From Gordonia sp. SID5947 (GTDB taxonomy: Bacteria; Actinomycetota; Actinomycetes; Mycobacteriales; Mycobacteriaceae): a DNA stretch of 64,000 nucleotides. The notes below the pieces were generated by a model. The model was given only the letters and a program-made list of their open reading frames with translations. It was not told where the DNA came from and searched no databases. The translations under genes were made by a program, and so were the position numbers. The stretch spans positions 2,170,001-2,234,000 of the forward strand of contig NZ_WWHU01000001.1 of the NCBI RefSeq assembly GCF_009862785.1. The letters run 5' to 3'. Shown here piece after piece: positions 42,592 through 51,386 of the stretch. Every line of letters starts with the position of its first letter. The stretch's first letter is position 1.

Positions 42592-43500
42592 ATGATGGAC
42601 ATCGACCGTCCCAAGATCGAGGGCTCCGTCGCCGTCGGCGGAGGTCGGCGACGAATCGGTTTCGCCGAGTTCGGAACAGCCAACGGCCGCGCCCTGTTCT
42701 GGTTGCACGGCACGCCCGGTGCGCGGCGCCAGATCCCGACGGAGGCCCGCGCATTTGCGGCGGAGATGGGTATCCGGATCATCGGCATCGACCGTCCCGG
42801 CGTCGGCTCGTCGACGCCGCATGCCTACGGATCGGTCTCCGAGTTCGCCGCCGACCTCGGCGAGGTCGCCGACTCCCTGGGCATCGACGAGTTCGCGGTC
42901 ATCGGTCTGTCCGGTGGTGGCCCGTACGCTCTCGCAGTGGCCCATGCCTTCCCCGGCCGGGTCGTCACGGCCGGCATCCTCGGCGGTGTCGCACCCACCG
43001 TCGGAAGAGAAGCGATCAACGGTGGCGCGATGCGAATCGCACGGGCCGCCGCACCGGTCCTGGGCGTGGCCGGAGCACCCGTCGGCAAAGTGGTGAGCTC
43101 GGTACTGAGCGTGGCTCGTCCCATCGCCGACCCGGCTATCTCGGTCTACGGTCGACTCTCCCCGCGCGGTGACCGAGAGTTGTTGTCACGTCCCGAGTTC
43201 CGAGCCATGTTCCTCGACGACCTGCTACACGGCGGAGGCAGGCGGATGGAGGCTCCGTTCTCCGACATCGTGGTCTTCGCGCGCGACTGGGGATTCCGGG
43301 TCTCCGACGTGACGGTGCCGGTGCGCTGGTGGCACGGCGACCGCGACCACATCATCCCGTACGGCCACGGCGAACACATGGTGTCGCTCCTACCCGATGC
43401 GAAGCTCTTCACGATGCACGGCGAGAGTCATCTGGGGGCGCTCGGGATGTCGCTCGACATCATCACCGAACTCCTGGCGGTCTGGGACCAACCTCGCTGA
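42592..43500 (+). CDS. Alpha/beta hydrolase
   Basis: The 302-residue hydrolase has the oxyanion motif HGTPGARRQIP (about residues 39-49), elbow GLSGGGPYALA near residue 105, and HGDRDHIIPYGHGEHM with the acidic residue and HGESHLG with the histidine near the C terminus. ATG 42592 is preceded by GATGCT at the -10 position and no Shine-Dalgarno, suggesting a leaderless mRNA; a second ATG is 3 bases on. It stands divergent to the other hydrolase. No neighbour gives a clue to the substrate. Confidence 0.82.
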   Translation: MMDIDRPKIEGSVAVGGGRRRIGFAEFGTANGRALFWLHGTPGARRQIPTEARAFAAEMGIRIIGIDRPGVGSSTPHAYGSVSEFAADLGEVADSLGIDEFAVIGLSGGGPYALAVAHAFPGRVVTAGILGGVAPTVGREAINGGAMRIARAAAPVLGVAGAPVGKVVSSVLSVARPIADPAISVYGRLSPRGDRELLSRPEFRAMFLDDLLHGGGRRMEAPFSDIVVFARDWGFRVSDVTVPVRWWHGDRDHIIPYGHGEHMVSLLPDAKLFTMHGESHLGALGMSLDIITELLAVWDQPR

Positions 43501-43511
43501 CCGACCGCCCA

Positions 43512-44449
43512 TCAGGGCGCGGTGGTCGACAGTCCGACGGCCAACCCGAGCACCACGGCCATCACCAGCAGCTCACCGACGGCGAGCCGGATCGACGTCG
43601 CTTCTGATGCCCGGTGCCGACTGACCGCGGGGACCCAATGCCTACGATGACGCGCACCCAGCATCACGAGCACGATCACCCCGACCGACTTGGCCAGCAG
43701 GATGCGCCCGTATCCGGAGCCGACGAGTTCGCCGAGACCGCCGACCTCCAGGAGACCGGTGATCACCCCCGTGGCGGCGATCACCGCCACCGCCCACACC
43801 GCCCGCTGCGAGAAGACAGGTAGAGCCGTCGTCCAGCCCGCGCGGCCCCGAATGGTCATCACCATCGCCGCAAGAGCGCCGCACCACCAGGCGGCGGCCA
43901 GCGCGTGTGCGCCGATAAGTACCGGGCCGACGGCAGACTGACTCGGATGCCCGGTGATGGCCGTGGCGAGCAGCCCGATCGCGCCGAGAACCGCAAAGGA
44001 CGCGACCGGCGGGTTCATGCGACCGGCGAGCCGGACCGACGCCAGGACCACCACCAGCGTCGCCGCGATCAGCTCGACCACCTCGGGTGTCCCTTCACCG
44101 AGCGTGTCGGCGAACTGTCCGACGCTCACCGTCAGGGACGGCTCCCCCGCCTGATCCGCCGTGCGCATCCAGGCGGAGACCAGCGCCGCGACAAACCAGA
44201 CACCCCCGGTCACACCGACGATCCGTACCGAGGGGTCAAGTCCGAGGCCGGGTGACGCACCGAGACCGACCAACACGACGGCGGCTCCGACGGCGATCGC
44301 CGACGGCACCGCCAGGGCCTCGGGCCCTTCGGGGCGGCCAGCACCCAACACAGGCCAAGACCGACGAACATCGCGAGCAGCGCACCTGGAACCGCGAGAT
44401 CGCGGGTCCGCGACCTCGACGCCGGGGTGCGACCGCCCGCGATGCCCAT
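43512..44449 (-). pseudogene. copD: Copper resistance protein CopD-like, frameshifted
   Basis: A CopD-type membrane protein of about 312 residues with eight or so helices. The first 40 residues (MGIAGGRTPASRSRTRDLA, first helix) lie in one frame from 44449, and the rest from about 44340 to 43512 in another (for example MNPPVASFAVLGAIGLLATAITG). Adding one G to the run 44331-44334 joins them. The segment HPSQSAVGPVLIGAHALAAAWWCGAL holds histidines typical of CopD. It follows copC and ycnI in one operon, where it would move copper across the membrane with CopC. Sequence error is likely (see findings). Confidence 0.8.
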
Positions 44450-44464
44450 GTCAGTACGTCCCGG

Positions 44465-45045
44465 TCATGACGACGAAGACCGGCGGTCGGGCCGCCGAGT
44501 CAGCCACAGGACCACGCCGAGTCCACCGACCAGCACGATGACCGCCACCACGATGAACGGCCACAACGGCGGGCCGTCGTCGCTCCCGCCGGTCTCGGCA
44601 TCAGCCGCTGGGCCGGGGTGCCGTCACCCGCGGTTGCGAGCTCGAACGTCCGCTTGCCCTCGACAGGATGCCCGTCGGCCGAGGTCACGCGGTAGTTCAG
44701 CGTGTACGTCCCGGCCGGACCGAGCTCACGTAGGGCAACGCTCAGTCGTGGCCCGCTCACCGTCGGCGTGCCGTCCTGCCAGTAGTGATCGTCGGGACCC
44801 ACCACGGTCAGCACCGCGAACGTCTCCTGGATGGGTTCGTTGAAGGTGATGCTGACGCTCTGCGGGCCGCTCTGCACCGAGGCACCGTCGGCCGGATCCG
44901 ACGACACCACCCGAGAGTGGGCGGATGCCACCGGCGCGGCCCAGGTGCCGATCAGCCCGGTCAGCAACACACCGACCACCACCGCGAGCACGGTCGACGG
45001 CGAGCGGCGCACGCGAGCGTCACCAGCCGTCGCCCCGCTACGCAT
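44465..45045 (-). pseudogene. copC: Copper resistance protein CopC-like, frameshifted
   Basis: CopC is a secreted or periplasmic-type copper-binding domain. The signal peptide and helix precede AHSRVVSSDPADGASV (His after cleavage), the core with ITFNEPIQETF, and YRVTSADGHPVEGKRTFEL. The reading frame then shifts near 44611-44618: with one extra C on the minus strand the protein continues as ADAETGGSDDGPPLW, a helix (FIVVAVIVLVGGLGVVLWL) and a basic end with stop 44465-44467. As written it ends in an unrelated tail at 44500. ATG 45045 overlaps ycnI by 8 bases. The His start and C-terminal anchor fit a membrane-anchored copper chaperone. Confidence 0.8.
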
Positions 45046-45784
45046 CGTCACCGCGGCGCGCATCATCACCGTGCTGTGCCGCGGTCTGACGGCGGCCGGA
45101 GCGGGTCAGGGCCGCCACGCCGAAGACCGCACCGAGGGCTCCGATGACCAGGCCGATACCGCCCAGCCACCGTGCGGTCCCATCGGTCGACGACGAGTCC
45201 GCCGAGGCGGAGGTCGAGTCGGCGGTGGAGTCACCCCGTGTGGCGGCGCCGCCGTGATGGCCGGTACCCTCCTCGGCTGCCCCGAGCGTGAGGGTCGGCG
45301 CCGGATGCTCCGGCTCCTCCCCGTTCGCCCCCATGGGCTGTGACCAGTCCACCTTCTCGCCGTCGGCGTAGGTCTGCACGGCGGGCAGTGACACGCTCTC
45401 CTGCTCGGGGAACGGCCCCCCGGAGATTCGGAACTGGGCGAATTCACCGACCGGGACACCGGGTGTTCCGGGCAGCGCGGTCCAGGTGATGGAGGTGACC
45501 TCTTCGGTCGACGGATCCTTGGCGACCGTGGACTTCCATCCCGGCATCACCTCGGGTCGCGCCGATTTCAGTTTCGGCAGTGTCACCGTGAGCTCGGTGG
45601 TCGCCGAGGTGTCGGACTCGTTGGGTACCACGAGGTTCACCACGCCGTAACCCCCTTGGCTCAGGGTCGGGGCATTCGCCGTGACATGTGCGGAGGCGGC
45701 GCCGACACCTGCGAAGGTGGCCGCCGCGGCCATGGCCAGCGCGCCCGTCGGCACCGCAAGTCGTCGAATCAGTTTGTTGCTCAT
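45038..45784 (-). CDS. ycnI: YcnI-family (DUF1775) copper-related membrane-anchored protein
   Basis: YcnI proteins bind copper through an N-terminal histidine after signal cleavage. The 248-residue protein has a signal peptide ending ASA, then HVTANAPTLSQGGYGVVNLVVPNES (His first, as in the family), conserved tryptophans in MPGWKSTV and DWSQPMG, and a C-terminal helix GLVIGALGAVFGVAAL. ATG 45784 is taken; a TTG directly before it is also possible. It leads the operon ycnI-copC-copD, as in many actinobacteria and in Bacillus ycnKJI. A role in copper supply or detoxification is inferred from the family. Confidence 0.9.
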   Translation of the reverse strand: MSNKLIRRLAVPTGALAMAAAATFAGVGAASAHVTANAPTLSQGGYGVVNLVVPNESDTSATTELTVTLPKLKSARPEVMPGWKSTVAKDPSTEEVTSITWTALPGTPGVPVGEFAQFRISGGPFPEQESVSLPAVQTYADGEKVDWSQPMGANGEEPEHPAPTLTLGAAEEGTGHHGGAATRGDSTADSTSASADSSSTDGTARWLGGIGLVIGALGAVFGVAALTRSGRRQTAAQHGDDARRGDDA

Positions 45785-45813
45785 CAAGGTTGTACTTTCC
45801 AGGGTCTCGGAGA

Positions 45814-45829
45814 CACACGCAGTCGTGTG
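45814..45829 (-). promoter_or_regulatory. Inverted repeat CACACG-CAGT-CGTGTG before ycnI
   Basis: The 6-bp arms CACACG and CGTGTG flank CAGT, 30-45 bases before the ycnI start. It could bind a metal regulator or form a hairpin in the leader. It does not resemble the known CsoR site. Confidence 0.3.
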
Positions 45830-45927
45830 ATGTTCAGCCGTGCGGGCCCGGACAATTCAGAGGCGTGCCCGTACACGGGGATGCCACCTGTCGCGACGGC
45901 TCGGTCGCGCAGTGATGGCCGATCGGA

Positions 45928-46458
45928 TCAGGACAGACCCGGTGGACCCCGAACTCCGACCCCTCCGACAACGACACCGGAATACAGATGGGGCGCGACC
46001 CAGCGCACGACAGCGACGTGCGGGGGCGCAGCGACCCGCGGTGGCGGCGACAGCCGGCGCATCGTCGAGGTGAGCGCCCGCAGGAGACCGGCCGCGACCA
46101 CGATGAGAGCGGCACTCGACGGGATGGCGATCAGGTGCGTGAGCAGCATCGGCAGGAGCGCATCGTGGTGCATCGCCGACTGCGTCTGACCGGCCATCAA
46201 CGACAGATGCGAACCGATCTGGGCCAGCGTCAGCAACCCGGCGGTGGCAAGTGTGGCCGTGGTGACCGATCGTTGCCGCTGACCACCGAGAAACAACGCC
46301 ACGAGGGCACCGATGCCCACGCTGAGCAGCATGCCGGCGGAGCCGGGCACCGAGCCGGCTCCCAGGCCGTGTGCGGCCACCGCGACCACCGGGACGACGA
46401 CGCCCGCCGCGACGCGCGTCAGCACGTCCGGCGACCTGTCAGGCGTCGCACGACCCAT
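45928..46458 (-). CDS. Small integral membrane protein near copper genes
   Basis: This 176-residue protein has four predicted helices: VAAGVVVPVVAVAAHGLGAG, AGMLLSVGIGALVALFLGG, TATLATAGLLTLAQIGSHLSLMAG and MLLTHLIAIPSSAALIVVAAG. Two histidines, in GSHLSLM and AMHHDALL, stand near membrane borders and could bind metal. The C terminus is Pro/Arg-rich. It is encoded 140 bases upstream of ycnI on the same strand, so it may be in the copper regulon. The family is unknown to me; the function is not assigned. Confidence 0.65.
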   Translation of the reverse strand: MGRATPDRSPDVLTRVAAGVVVPVVAVAAHGLGAGSVPGSAGMLLSVGIGALVALFLGGQRQRSVTTATLATAGLLTLAQIGSHLSLMAGQTQSAMHHDALLPMLLTHLIAIPSSAALIVVAAGLLRALTSTMRRLSPPPRVAAPPHVAVVRWVAPHLYSGVVVGGVGVRGPPGLS

Positions 46459-46558
46459 GACCGGTCATCCTAGTGCGCCGACCGGACGCCGTGAGCAGGG
46501 CATCAACGGTTGGCCGGACTCGGCCCGGCATCCGTGTCGACGATGACAGAATGAGGTC

Positions 46559-47401
46559 ATGCCGCATACGTCGTCGACCGCCGTCGAGATCCGCGAGCTG
46601 TCCTCTCCGACCGACCTGCAGCAGCTGACACACGTGTTCGACGACGTGTGGCACCCCGATCCCGGTAACCGGCCGGTGAGTGTCGACATGCTCCGTGCCC
46701 TCTCACACGCCGGGAACTACGTCGCCGGTGCATATGTCGGCGACCGCTTGGCCGGCGGAAGCGTGGGGTTCTTCTCGGCGCCCGTCGGGCGATCGTTGCA
46801 CAGCCACATCACCGGGGTGTCCCGTATCGGCCGCGGCCACAACGTCGGCCACGCACTCAAGATGCACCAGCGAGAGTGGGCCCTCGCCCGTGGCCTGCAG
46901 ACCATCACCTGGACCTTCGATCCGCTCGTCGCGCGTAACGCCTATTTCAACCTCACCAAAGTGGGTGCGGTACCTGTTGCCTACCATCGTGATTTCTACG
47001 GCGAGCCGGCGCACGAGATGGCCGGCGGGGACGAGAGTGATCGCCTGCTCGTCTCGTGGTCGCTCGAGTCGTCGGCACCCGAGGCGTCCACCGACACCGT
47101 CGACGCCCTCCTGCGCGACGGTGCGCGCCTCGCCATCGAGGCCGACGGTGCCGATCCACGGCCGGTCACCGACCTCGGTGCCGGCTCGGTGGTGATAGTC
47201 CCGGTCCCCCGCGACATCGAGTCGATGCGACGAACGCACCCGGTGACCGCTGCGCGGTGGCGCTCCGCGCTGCGCATGGCGCTCGCGCCGTTCTTCGGTC
47301 CCGCGGACGCCGATCTCGGGCAGACCGAGGCGCAGGCCGATGCGCCCACGACCCGGTTCCTGCGTTCCGGCCACTACGTGGTGAACCCCGTACACGGCTG
47401 A
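46559..47401 (+). CDS. GNAT-like predicted acetyltransferase
   Basis: This 280-residue protein resembles predicted N-acetyltransferases of the COG3375 type. Features are an N-terminal VEIRELSSPTDLQQLTHVF, GNYVAGAYVGDRLAGGSVGFF and GVSRIGRGHNVGHALKMHQRE (about residues 85-105), the last as the CoA-binding loop in a degenerate form. LQTITWTFDPLVARNAYFNLTKVG follows. The C-terminal 100 residues are without match in my view. The -10-like CAGAAT ends 6 bases before the ATG, hinting at leaderless translation. It stands between the divergent copper region and a convergent GntR gene. Confidence 0.7.
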   Translation: MPHTSSTAVEIRELSSPTDLQQLTHVFDDVWHPDPGNRPVSVDMLRALSHAGNYVAGAYVGDRLAGGSVGFFSAPVGRSLHSHITGVSRIGRGHNVGHALKMHQREWALARGLQTITWTFDPLVARNAYFNLTKVGAVPVAYHRDFYGEPAHEMAGGDESDRLLVSWSLESSAPEASTDTVDALLRDGARLAIEADGADPRPVTDLGAGSVVIVPVPRDIESMRRTHPVTAARWRSALRMALAPFFGPADADLGQTEAQADAPTTRFLRSGHYVVNPVHG

Positions 47402-47415
47402 CCGCACGGTGTCGG

Positions 47416-48159
47416 TCAGGTGGTGTTGCGCCGCAAGGTGACCCGATAGGTGTAATGCTCGGGCAGGAAATGACTCACGGCCAACTCGACGGCGTTCCCG
47501 TCGGCATCGCTGTAGAGGCGGTCCACCCGCAGCATCGGATGCCCCTCCGGACAATTCACCTGCCCGGCCACCGACGCATCCGCCGCGGCCACCGTGATGG
47601 ACTGCGCGGCTTCGGCGATCGGCCGCGCCAGGTGTGGTTCGAGCAGACCGATCATGGTGTGGGCGCTGGTCGCCCCGGCCGCGACCTCGGGTCGTCCGAG
47701 TACCGATCGGGCCACCGATTCCGGCCACCACACGGTCGTCAGGACGAACGGGACGCCGTCATGAAAGCGGCGAAAGACCATGCGATACACCAGGTCCGTG
47801 TCCAGGCGCAGCCGACCGGCGGCGTCGAGGTCCACCAGTCGCCGGGGTGCGGACACCACCTCCATGGTGGTGTCGTGTGACAAGTTCATCAGATCTTCGA
47901 TGGAGCCGAGCTGCCGAAGGTACCGCCCGTTGCCTTCGGTGGCGAACGTCCCTCTGCCGGGCACGCGGTACACGGCCCCCTCGGCGACCAGATCCTGGAA
48001 CGCACGCCGCACGGTCTGTCGACTGAGACCGAACTCGTCGGACAGTTCCGACTCGGTCGGCAACCGAATCCCCTCGCGGTAGCGCCCTTCCGCGATCCGC
48101 GCGCGCAAAGTGGCGGCGAGCGCCCGATAGGCGGGTTCGGTGTGCTCACGTGAGGTCAT
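47416..48159 (-). CDS. GntR-family (HutC-type) transcriptional regulator
   Basis: The 247-residue regulator has an N-terminal winged helix (about residues 10-75: LPTESELSDEFGLSRQTVRRAF, YRVPGRGTFA) and a C-terminal UTRA ligand-binding domain (about 100-240), as in HutC and FarR-type proteins. It is encoded 21 bases after the acyl-CoA dehydrogenase on the same strand, so both share an operon. Control of the divergent lyase/hydratase/CoA-transferase genes is likely. The ligand would be an acid or CoA ester of that pathway. UTRA domains often bind organic acids. Confidence 0.92.
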   Translation of the reverse strand: MTSREHTEPAYRALAATLRARIAEGRYREGIRLPTESELSDEFGLSRQTVRRAFQDLVAEGAVYRVPGRGTFATEGNGRYLRQLGSIEDLMNLSHDTTMEVVSAPRRLVDLDAAGRLRLDTDLVYRMVFRRFHDGVPFVLTTVWWPESVARSVLGRPEVAAGATSAHTMIGLLEPHLARPIAEAAQSITVAAADASVAGQVNCPEGHPMLRVDRLYSDADGNAVELAVSHFLPEHYTYRVTLRRNTT

Positions 48160-48180
48160 CGCGGAATACTCACCGTCGCA

Positions 48181-49332
48181 TCAGATGCCGCCGCGGGCGA
48201 CGAGTTGTCCGGCGATGACGTTGCGCTGGATCTCGTTGGTGCCCTCGCCGACGATCATCAGCGGCGCGTCGCGGAAATAGCGTTCGACGTCGAACTCGGT
48301 CGAGTAGCCGTAGCCACCGTGGATGCGGACCGCGTTGAGCGCGATCTCCATCGCGACCTCCGAGGCGAAGAGTTTGGCCATACCGGCTTCCATGTCGCAG
48401 CGTTCACCGCGGTCGTACTGATCGGCGGCATGCCACGTCAGCTGCCGTGCCGCGGTCAGCTTGGTGGCCATGTCGGCGAGATAGTTCCCGATGGACTGGT
48501 GTTTCCAGATCGGTTGCCCGAACGATTCGCGTTGCTGGGCATAGGCCAGCGAATCCTCCAGGGCTGCGGTGGCCACACCCAGTGCACGGCAGGCCACCTG
48601 GATTCGTCCGGTCTCCAGTCCTTTCATCATCTGACCGAAGCCCTTTCCGGGCTCGGTGCCGAGGATCGCCGACCGGGAGATCCGATAGTCGTCGAACGAG
48701 AGCTCGCAACTCTCCACACCCTTGTAGCCGAGCTTCGGCAGATCACGCGACACCGTCAGCCCCGGACCGTGTTCGACCAGCACGATGGAGATGCCCCGGT
48801 GCCGCGGCTGCGCGGCCGGATCGGTCTTGCACAACAAGGCGATCAGTCCCGAGCGTCGCGCGTTGGAGATCCAGGTCTTCGAACCGTTTATCACCAGGTC
48901 GTCGCCGTCGACCTTGGCCACCGTCGACATGTTCTGCAGATCCGAGCCGCCGCCGGGTTCGGTGAGGGCCATCGTCGCCCGCATCTCGCCGGTCGCCAGC
49001 CGCGGGAGATAGTTCTGCTTCTGGGCTTCGGTGCCGAACTCGGTCAGCAGTTTCGACACCACCGTGTGACCACCCATCGCACCGGCAAGACTCATCCACC
49101 CCCGCGCCAACTCCTGCGTCACCCGGGCGTAGCACGGCATCGACACCGGAGTACCGCCGAACTCCTCTGGGACGGCGAGTCCGTAGATGCCGATCTGCTT
49201 CATCTGCTCGATCCACTTCTCCGGGTACTCGTTGGCGTGCTCCACCTCCTGCACAGAAGGCTTGACGTCGCGGTCGACGAAAGCCCGCACGGTTTCGACG
49301 AGGAACGACTCTTCGGCGTTCAGGTTGCTCAT
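48181..49332 (-). CDS. Acyl-CoA dehydrogenase
   Basis: The 383-residue FAD enzyme would make an alpha,beta-unsaturated acyl-CoA. Marks: MALTEPGGGSDLQNM near residue 123, WISNARRSG near 153, RIQVACRALGVA, and the C-terminal GEGTNEIQRNVIAGQ, whose glutamate is the catalytic base at the usual place. Length and order fit the short-chain group. It is divergent from the CitE-like gene and leads the GntR gene. In this context it may act on a branched or dicarboxyl CoA ester, but the fold does not tell. Confidence 0.93.
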   Translation of the reverse strand: MSNLNAEESFLVETVRAFVDRDVKPSVQEVEHANEYPEKWIEQMKQIGIYGLAVPEEFGGTPVSMPCYARVTQELARGWMSLAGAMGGHTVVSKLLTEFGTEAQKQNYLPRLATGEMRATMALTEPGGGSDLQNMSTVAKVDGDDLVINGSKTWISNARRSGLIALLCKTDPAAQPRHRGISIVLVEHGPGLTVSRDLPKLGYKGVESCELSFDDYRISRSAILGTEPGKGFGQMMKGLETGRIQVACRALGVATAALEDSLAYAQQRESFGQPIWKHQSIGNYLADMATKLTAARQLTWHAADQYDRGERCDMEAGMAKLFASEVAMEIALNAVRIHGGYGYSTEFDVERYFRDAPLMIVGEGTNEIQRNVIAGQLVARGGI

Positions 49333-49514
49333 GGACCCACCTCACAGCAGCAGCACGACATTTATCAGCACTTTGTACGGCCATATTTGCCAGCGGGATT
49401 GTCGATGTCAAGGCGTATTCGCACTCTTCCGTTACCGACAGGGGTCTGGTAAGAGTTCTTCTGACACCGATTTGGCCGCACATTTGGCGTGCCGTAGCTG
49501 GGATCGAGGACTTC

Positions 49515-50360
49515 GTGCAGACACACAGACGGCGGGCCGTGTTGGTCGCGCCCGCCTCCGACGATCGGAAAGCCCGCAAGGCGCTCGCCTCGAGTGCCGA
49601 CGAGGTGATCCTCGACCTGGAGGACGCGGTCACCCCGGAGAACAAGAACGCCGCCCGCGCGGCCGCCGCCGACCTCGTCGCGGAGTTCGGCGGTGACCGT
49701 TTGGTGTCCATCAGGATCAACGCGTTCGGGACCGACTGGGTCGACGCCGATCTCAGCGCATGCGCCGAGATGGGGCCCTCACTTGCGTCGGCGGTCCTTC
49801 CCAAGGCGGAGTCGGCCGCACAACTCGCCGACGCCGATCGACTCCTCGGCGACTCGCCGACCCGCTTGCAGATCCTCGTCGAGACCCTGATCGGTATCCG
49901 CGACATCGCCGACATCTGCACCGGGACCGAACGCTTGGACGCGGTGATCATCGGGTATGCGGATCTTGCTGCCGCGCTGGGGCGTTCGTCCTCGGCACCC
50001 CAGATCGTCTGGCATCCTGTCCAGGAGACCGTGCTGACCGCCGCACGCGCCGCAGGAGTGTCGGTGATCGACGGACCGCATCTCACCATCGCCGACGACG
50101 ATGCGTTCCAGAACGCGAAGACATGGGTACGCGACCTGGGCTTCGACGGCACCTGGGTGATCCATCCTGCGCAGATCGATACGGCACAAGCGATTTTCAC
50201 TCCCGATCCCGACGTGGTCGCCGACGCGCGACGAGTGCTCGCCGCACTGGACGAGGCTGCGGCGCGCGGCGACGGTGCCGCCGCGCTCGACGGACGGATG
50301 CTCGACGAGGCCCTCGCCGTCTCGGCACGCCGCGTCATCGCCAAGGCCGATCCCGCATGA
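49515..50360 (+). CDS. HpcH/HpaI (CitE-like) CoA ester lyase
   Basis: This 281-residue protein belongs to the HpcH/HpaI family of aldolases, to which citrate lyase beta subunits (CitE), malyl-CoA and citramalyl-CoA lyases belong. Seen are DEVILDLEDAVTPENK (about residues 28-43), VSIRINAF near 67, and the metal-binding glutamate and aspartate in LVETLIGI and ADLAAALG. No CitD or CitF is near, so it is a CitE-like lyase acting on free CoA esters. The start is GTG 49515. It is joined by a 4-base overlap to the hydratase-like gene. Confidence 0.88.
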   Translation: MQTHRRRAVLVAPASDDRKARKALASSADEVILDLEDAVTPENKNAARAAAADLVAEFGGDRLVSIRINAFGTDWVDADLSACAEMGPSLASAVLPKAESAAQLADADRLLGDSPTRLQILVETLIGIRDIADICTGTERLDAVIIGYADLAAALGRSSSAPQIVWHPVQETVLTAARAAGVSVIDGPHLTIADDDAFQNAKTWVRDLGFDGTWVIHPAQIDTAQAIFTPDPDVVADARRVLAALDEAAARGDGAAALDGRMLDEALAVSARRVIAKADPA

Positions 50361-51367
50361 GCGGCACCACGATCGAGGTGGGCGGTCCGCACTTCGACGA
50401 CCTCACCATCGGGCAGGTCTTCGACGACGCACCGTCGGTGACCATCACGTCGGGGATGGCAGCCACCCACCACGCCATCGTCGGCAATCGCATGCGGCTG
50501 ACCCTCGACGCCGGACTGGCCGAACAGGTCACCGGACGCGGCCGCACGATCGCCCACCCCGGACTGATCTGCGACCTCGCGATCGGTCAATCCACACTGG
50601 CCACCCATCACGTCAAGGCGAACCTCTTCTACCGCGGACTCCGGTTCCTGCGTCACCCACAGGTCGGCGACACCCTGAGTACCACCACCGAAGTCGTCGG
50701 GCTGCGCGAGAACTCGCCGAAACCCGATCGCGCGCCCACCGGCCTCGCCGCGCTGCACATGATCACCACCGATCAGCACGGGGCCGTGGTTCTCGACTTC
50801 TACCGCTGCGCGATGCTGCCGTTGAGTGGCTCGCCGGACCCGGACCGCATCCGTCACGCGGACGATCTGTCCACCATCGGCGCCGCCGGTTCCGCAGAGC
50901 CGATCCTGCCCGACTGGGACCTCACCGGTTTCCGGGATTCCGTCCGCGGACAACATTTCTCACCCGACCTGGCCGGGAACGTCTACATCTCGAGCGGCGA
51001 CGTGGTGTCGAGCGCACCGGAACTCGCCCGCCTCACCCTGAACATCGCTGCCACCCATCACGACGAACGAGTGAGCGGGCCGGATCGAGCCGGACGCCTC
51101 GTCTACGGCGGCCACACCATCGGAGTGGCTCTGGCCCAGGCCAACCGGGCGCTGCCGAACATCGTCACCGTCCTCGGCTGGAGATCGTGTGACCACACCG
51201 GTCCGGTACACGAGGGCGACACGCTCACCAGCGAACTGACCGTCGAAGAGGCAAGCGCCCTCGACGGAGGTGGCGGTCTACTCGATCTGCGGTCGGTGGT
51301 CGTCGCACACGAACCCGAGGGGCCACGCCCCGTCCTGGACTGGCGCTTCCGCGCCCTGATGGCATGA
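50357..51367 (+). CDS. Double-hotdog MaoC-like hydratase
   Basis: The 336-residue protein has two hotdog-fold halves: the first with FDDLTIGQVFDDAP, SGMAATHHAIVGNR and YRGLRFLRHPQVGDTL, the second with RDSVRGQHFSPDLAG and AATHHDERVSGPDRAGRLVYGGHTIG. The catalytic His/Asp pair of MaoC-type enzymes is found only in part. In the family, double-hotdog enzymes hydrate unsaturated CoA esters such as mesaconyl- or itaconyl-CoA. It is coupled to the lyase before it and followed by a CoA-transferase 20 bases later, suggesting one pathway. Confidence 0.8.
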   Translation: MSGTTIEVGGPHFDDLTIGQVFDDAPSVTITSGMAATHHAIVGNRMRLTLDAGLAEQVTGRGRTIAHPGLICDLAIGQSTLATHHVKANLFYRGLRFLRHPQVGDTLSTTTEVVGLRENSPKPDRAPTGLAALHMITTDQHGAVVLDFYRCAMLPLSGSPDPDRIRHADDLSTIGAAGSAEPILPDWDLTGFRDSVRGQHFSPDLAGNVYISSGDVVSSAPELARLTLNIAATHHDERVSGPDRAGRLVYGGHTIGVALAQANRALPNIVTVLGWRSCDHTGPVHEGDTLTSELTVEEASALDGGGGLLDLRSVVVAHEPEGPRPVLDWRFRALMA

Positions 51368-51386
51368 CCCTCGAAGGAGCATCATC

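Noticed and set aside
49440-49466. Imperfect inverted repeat as GntR operator before the CitE-like gene
   Set aside because: Only 8 of 12 positions match; too weak to list as a site although a GntR target is expected in this gap.
48743-50956. Minus-strand frame of 737 codons reaching over the lyase and hydratase genes
   Set aside because: It crosses two real divergent genes and their promoter region.
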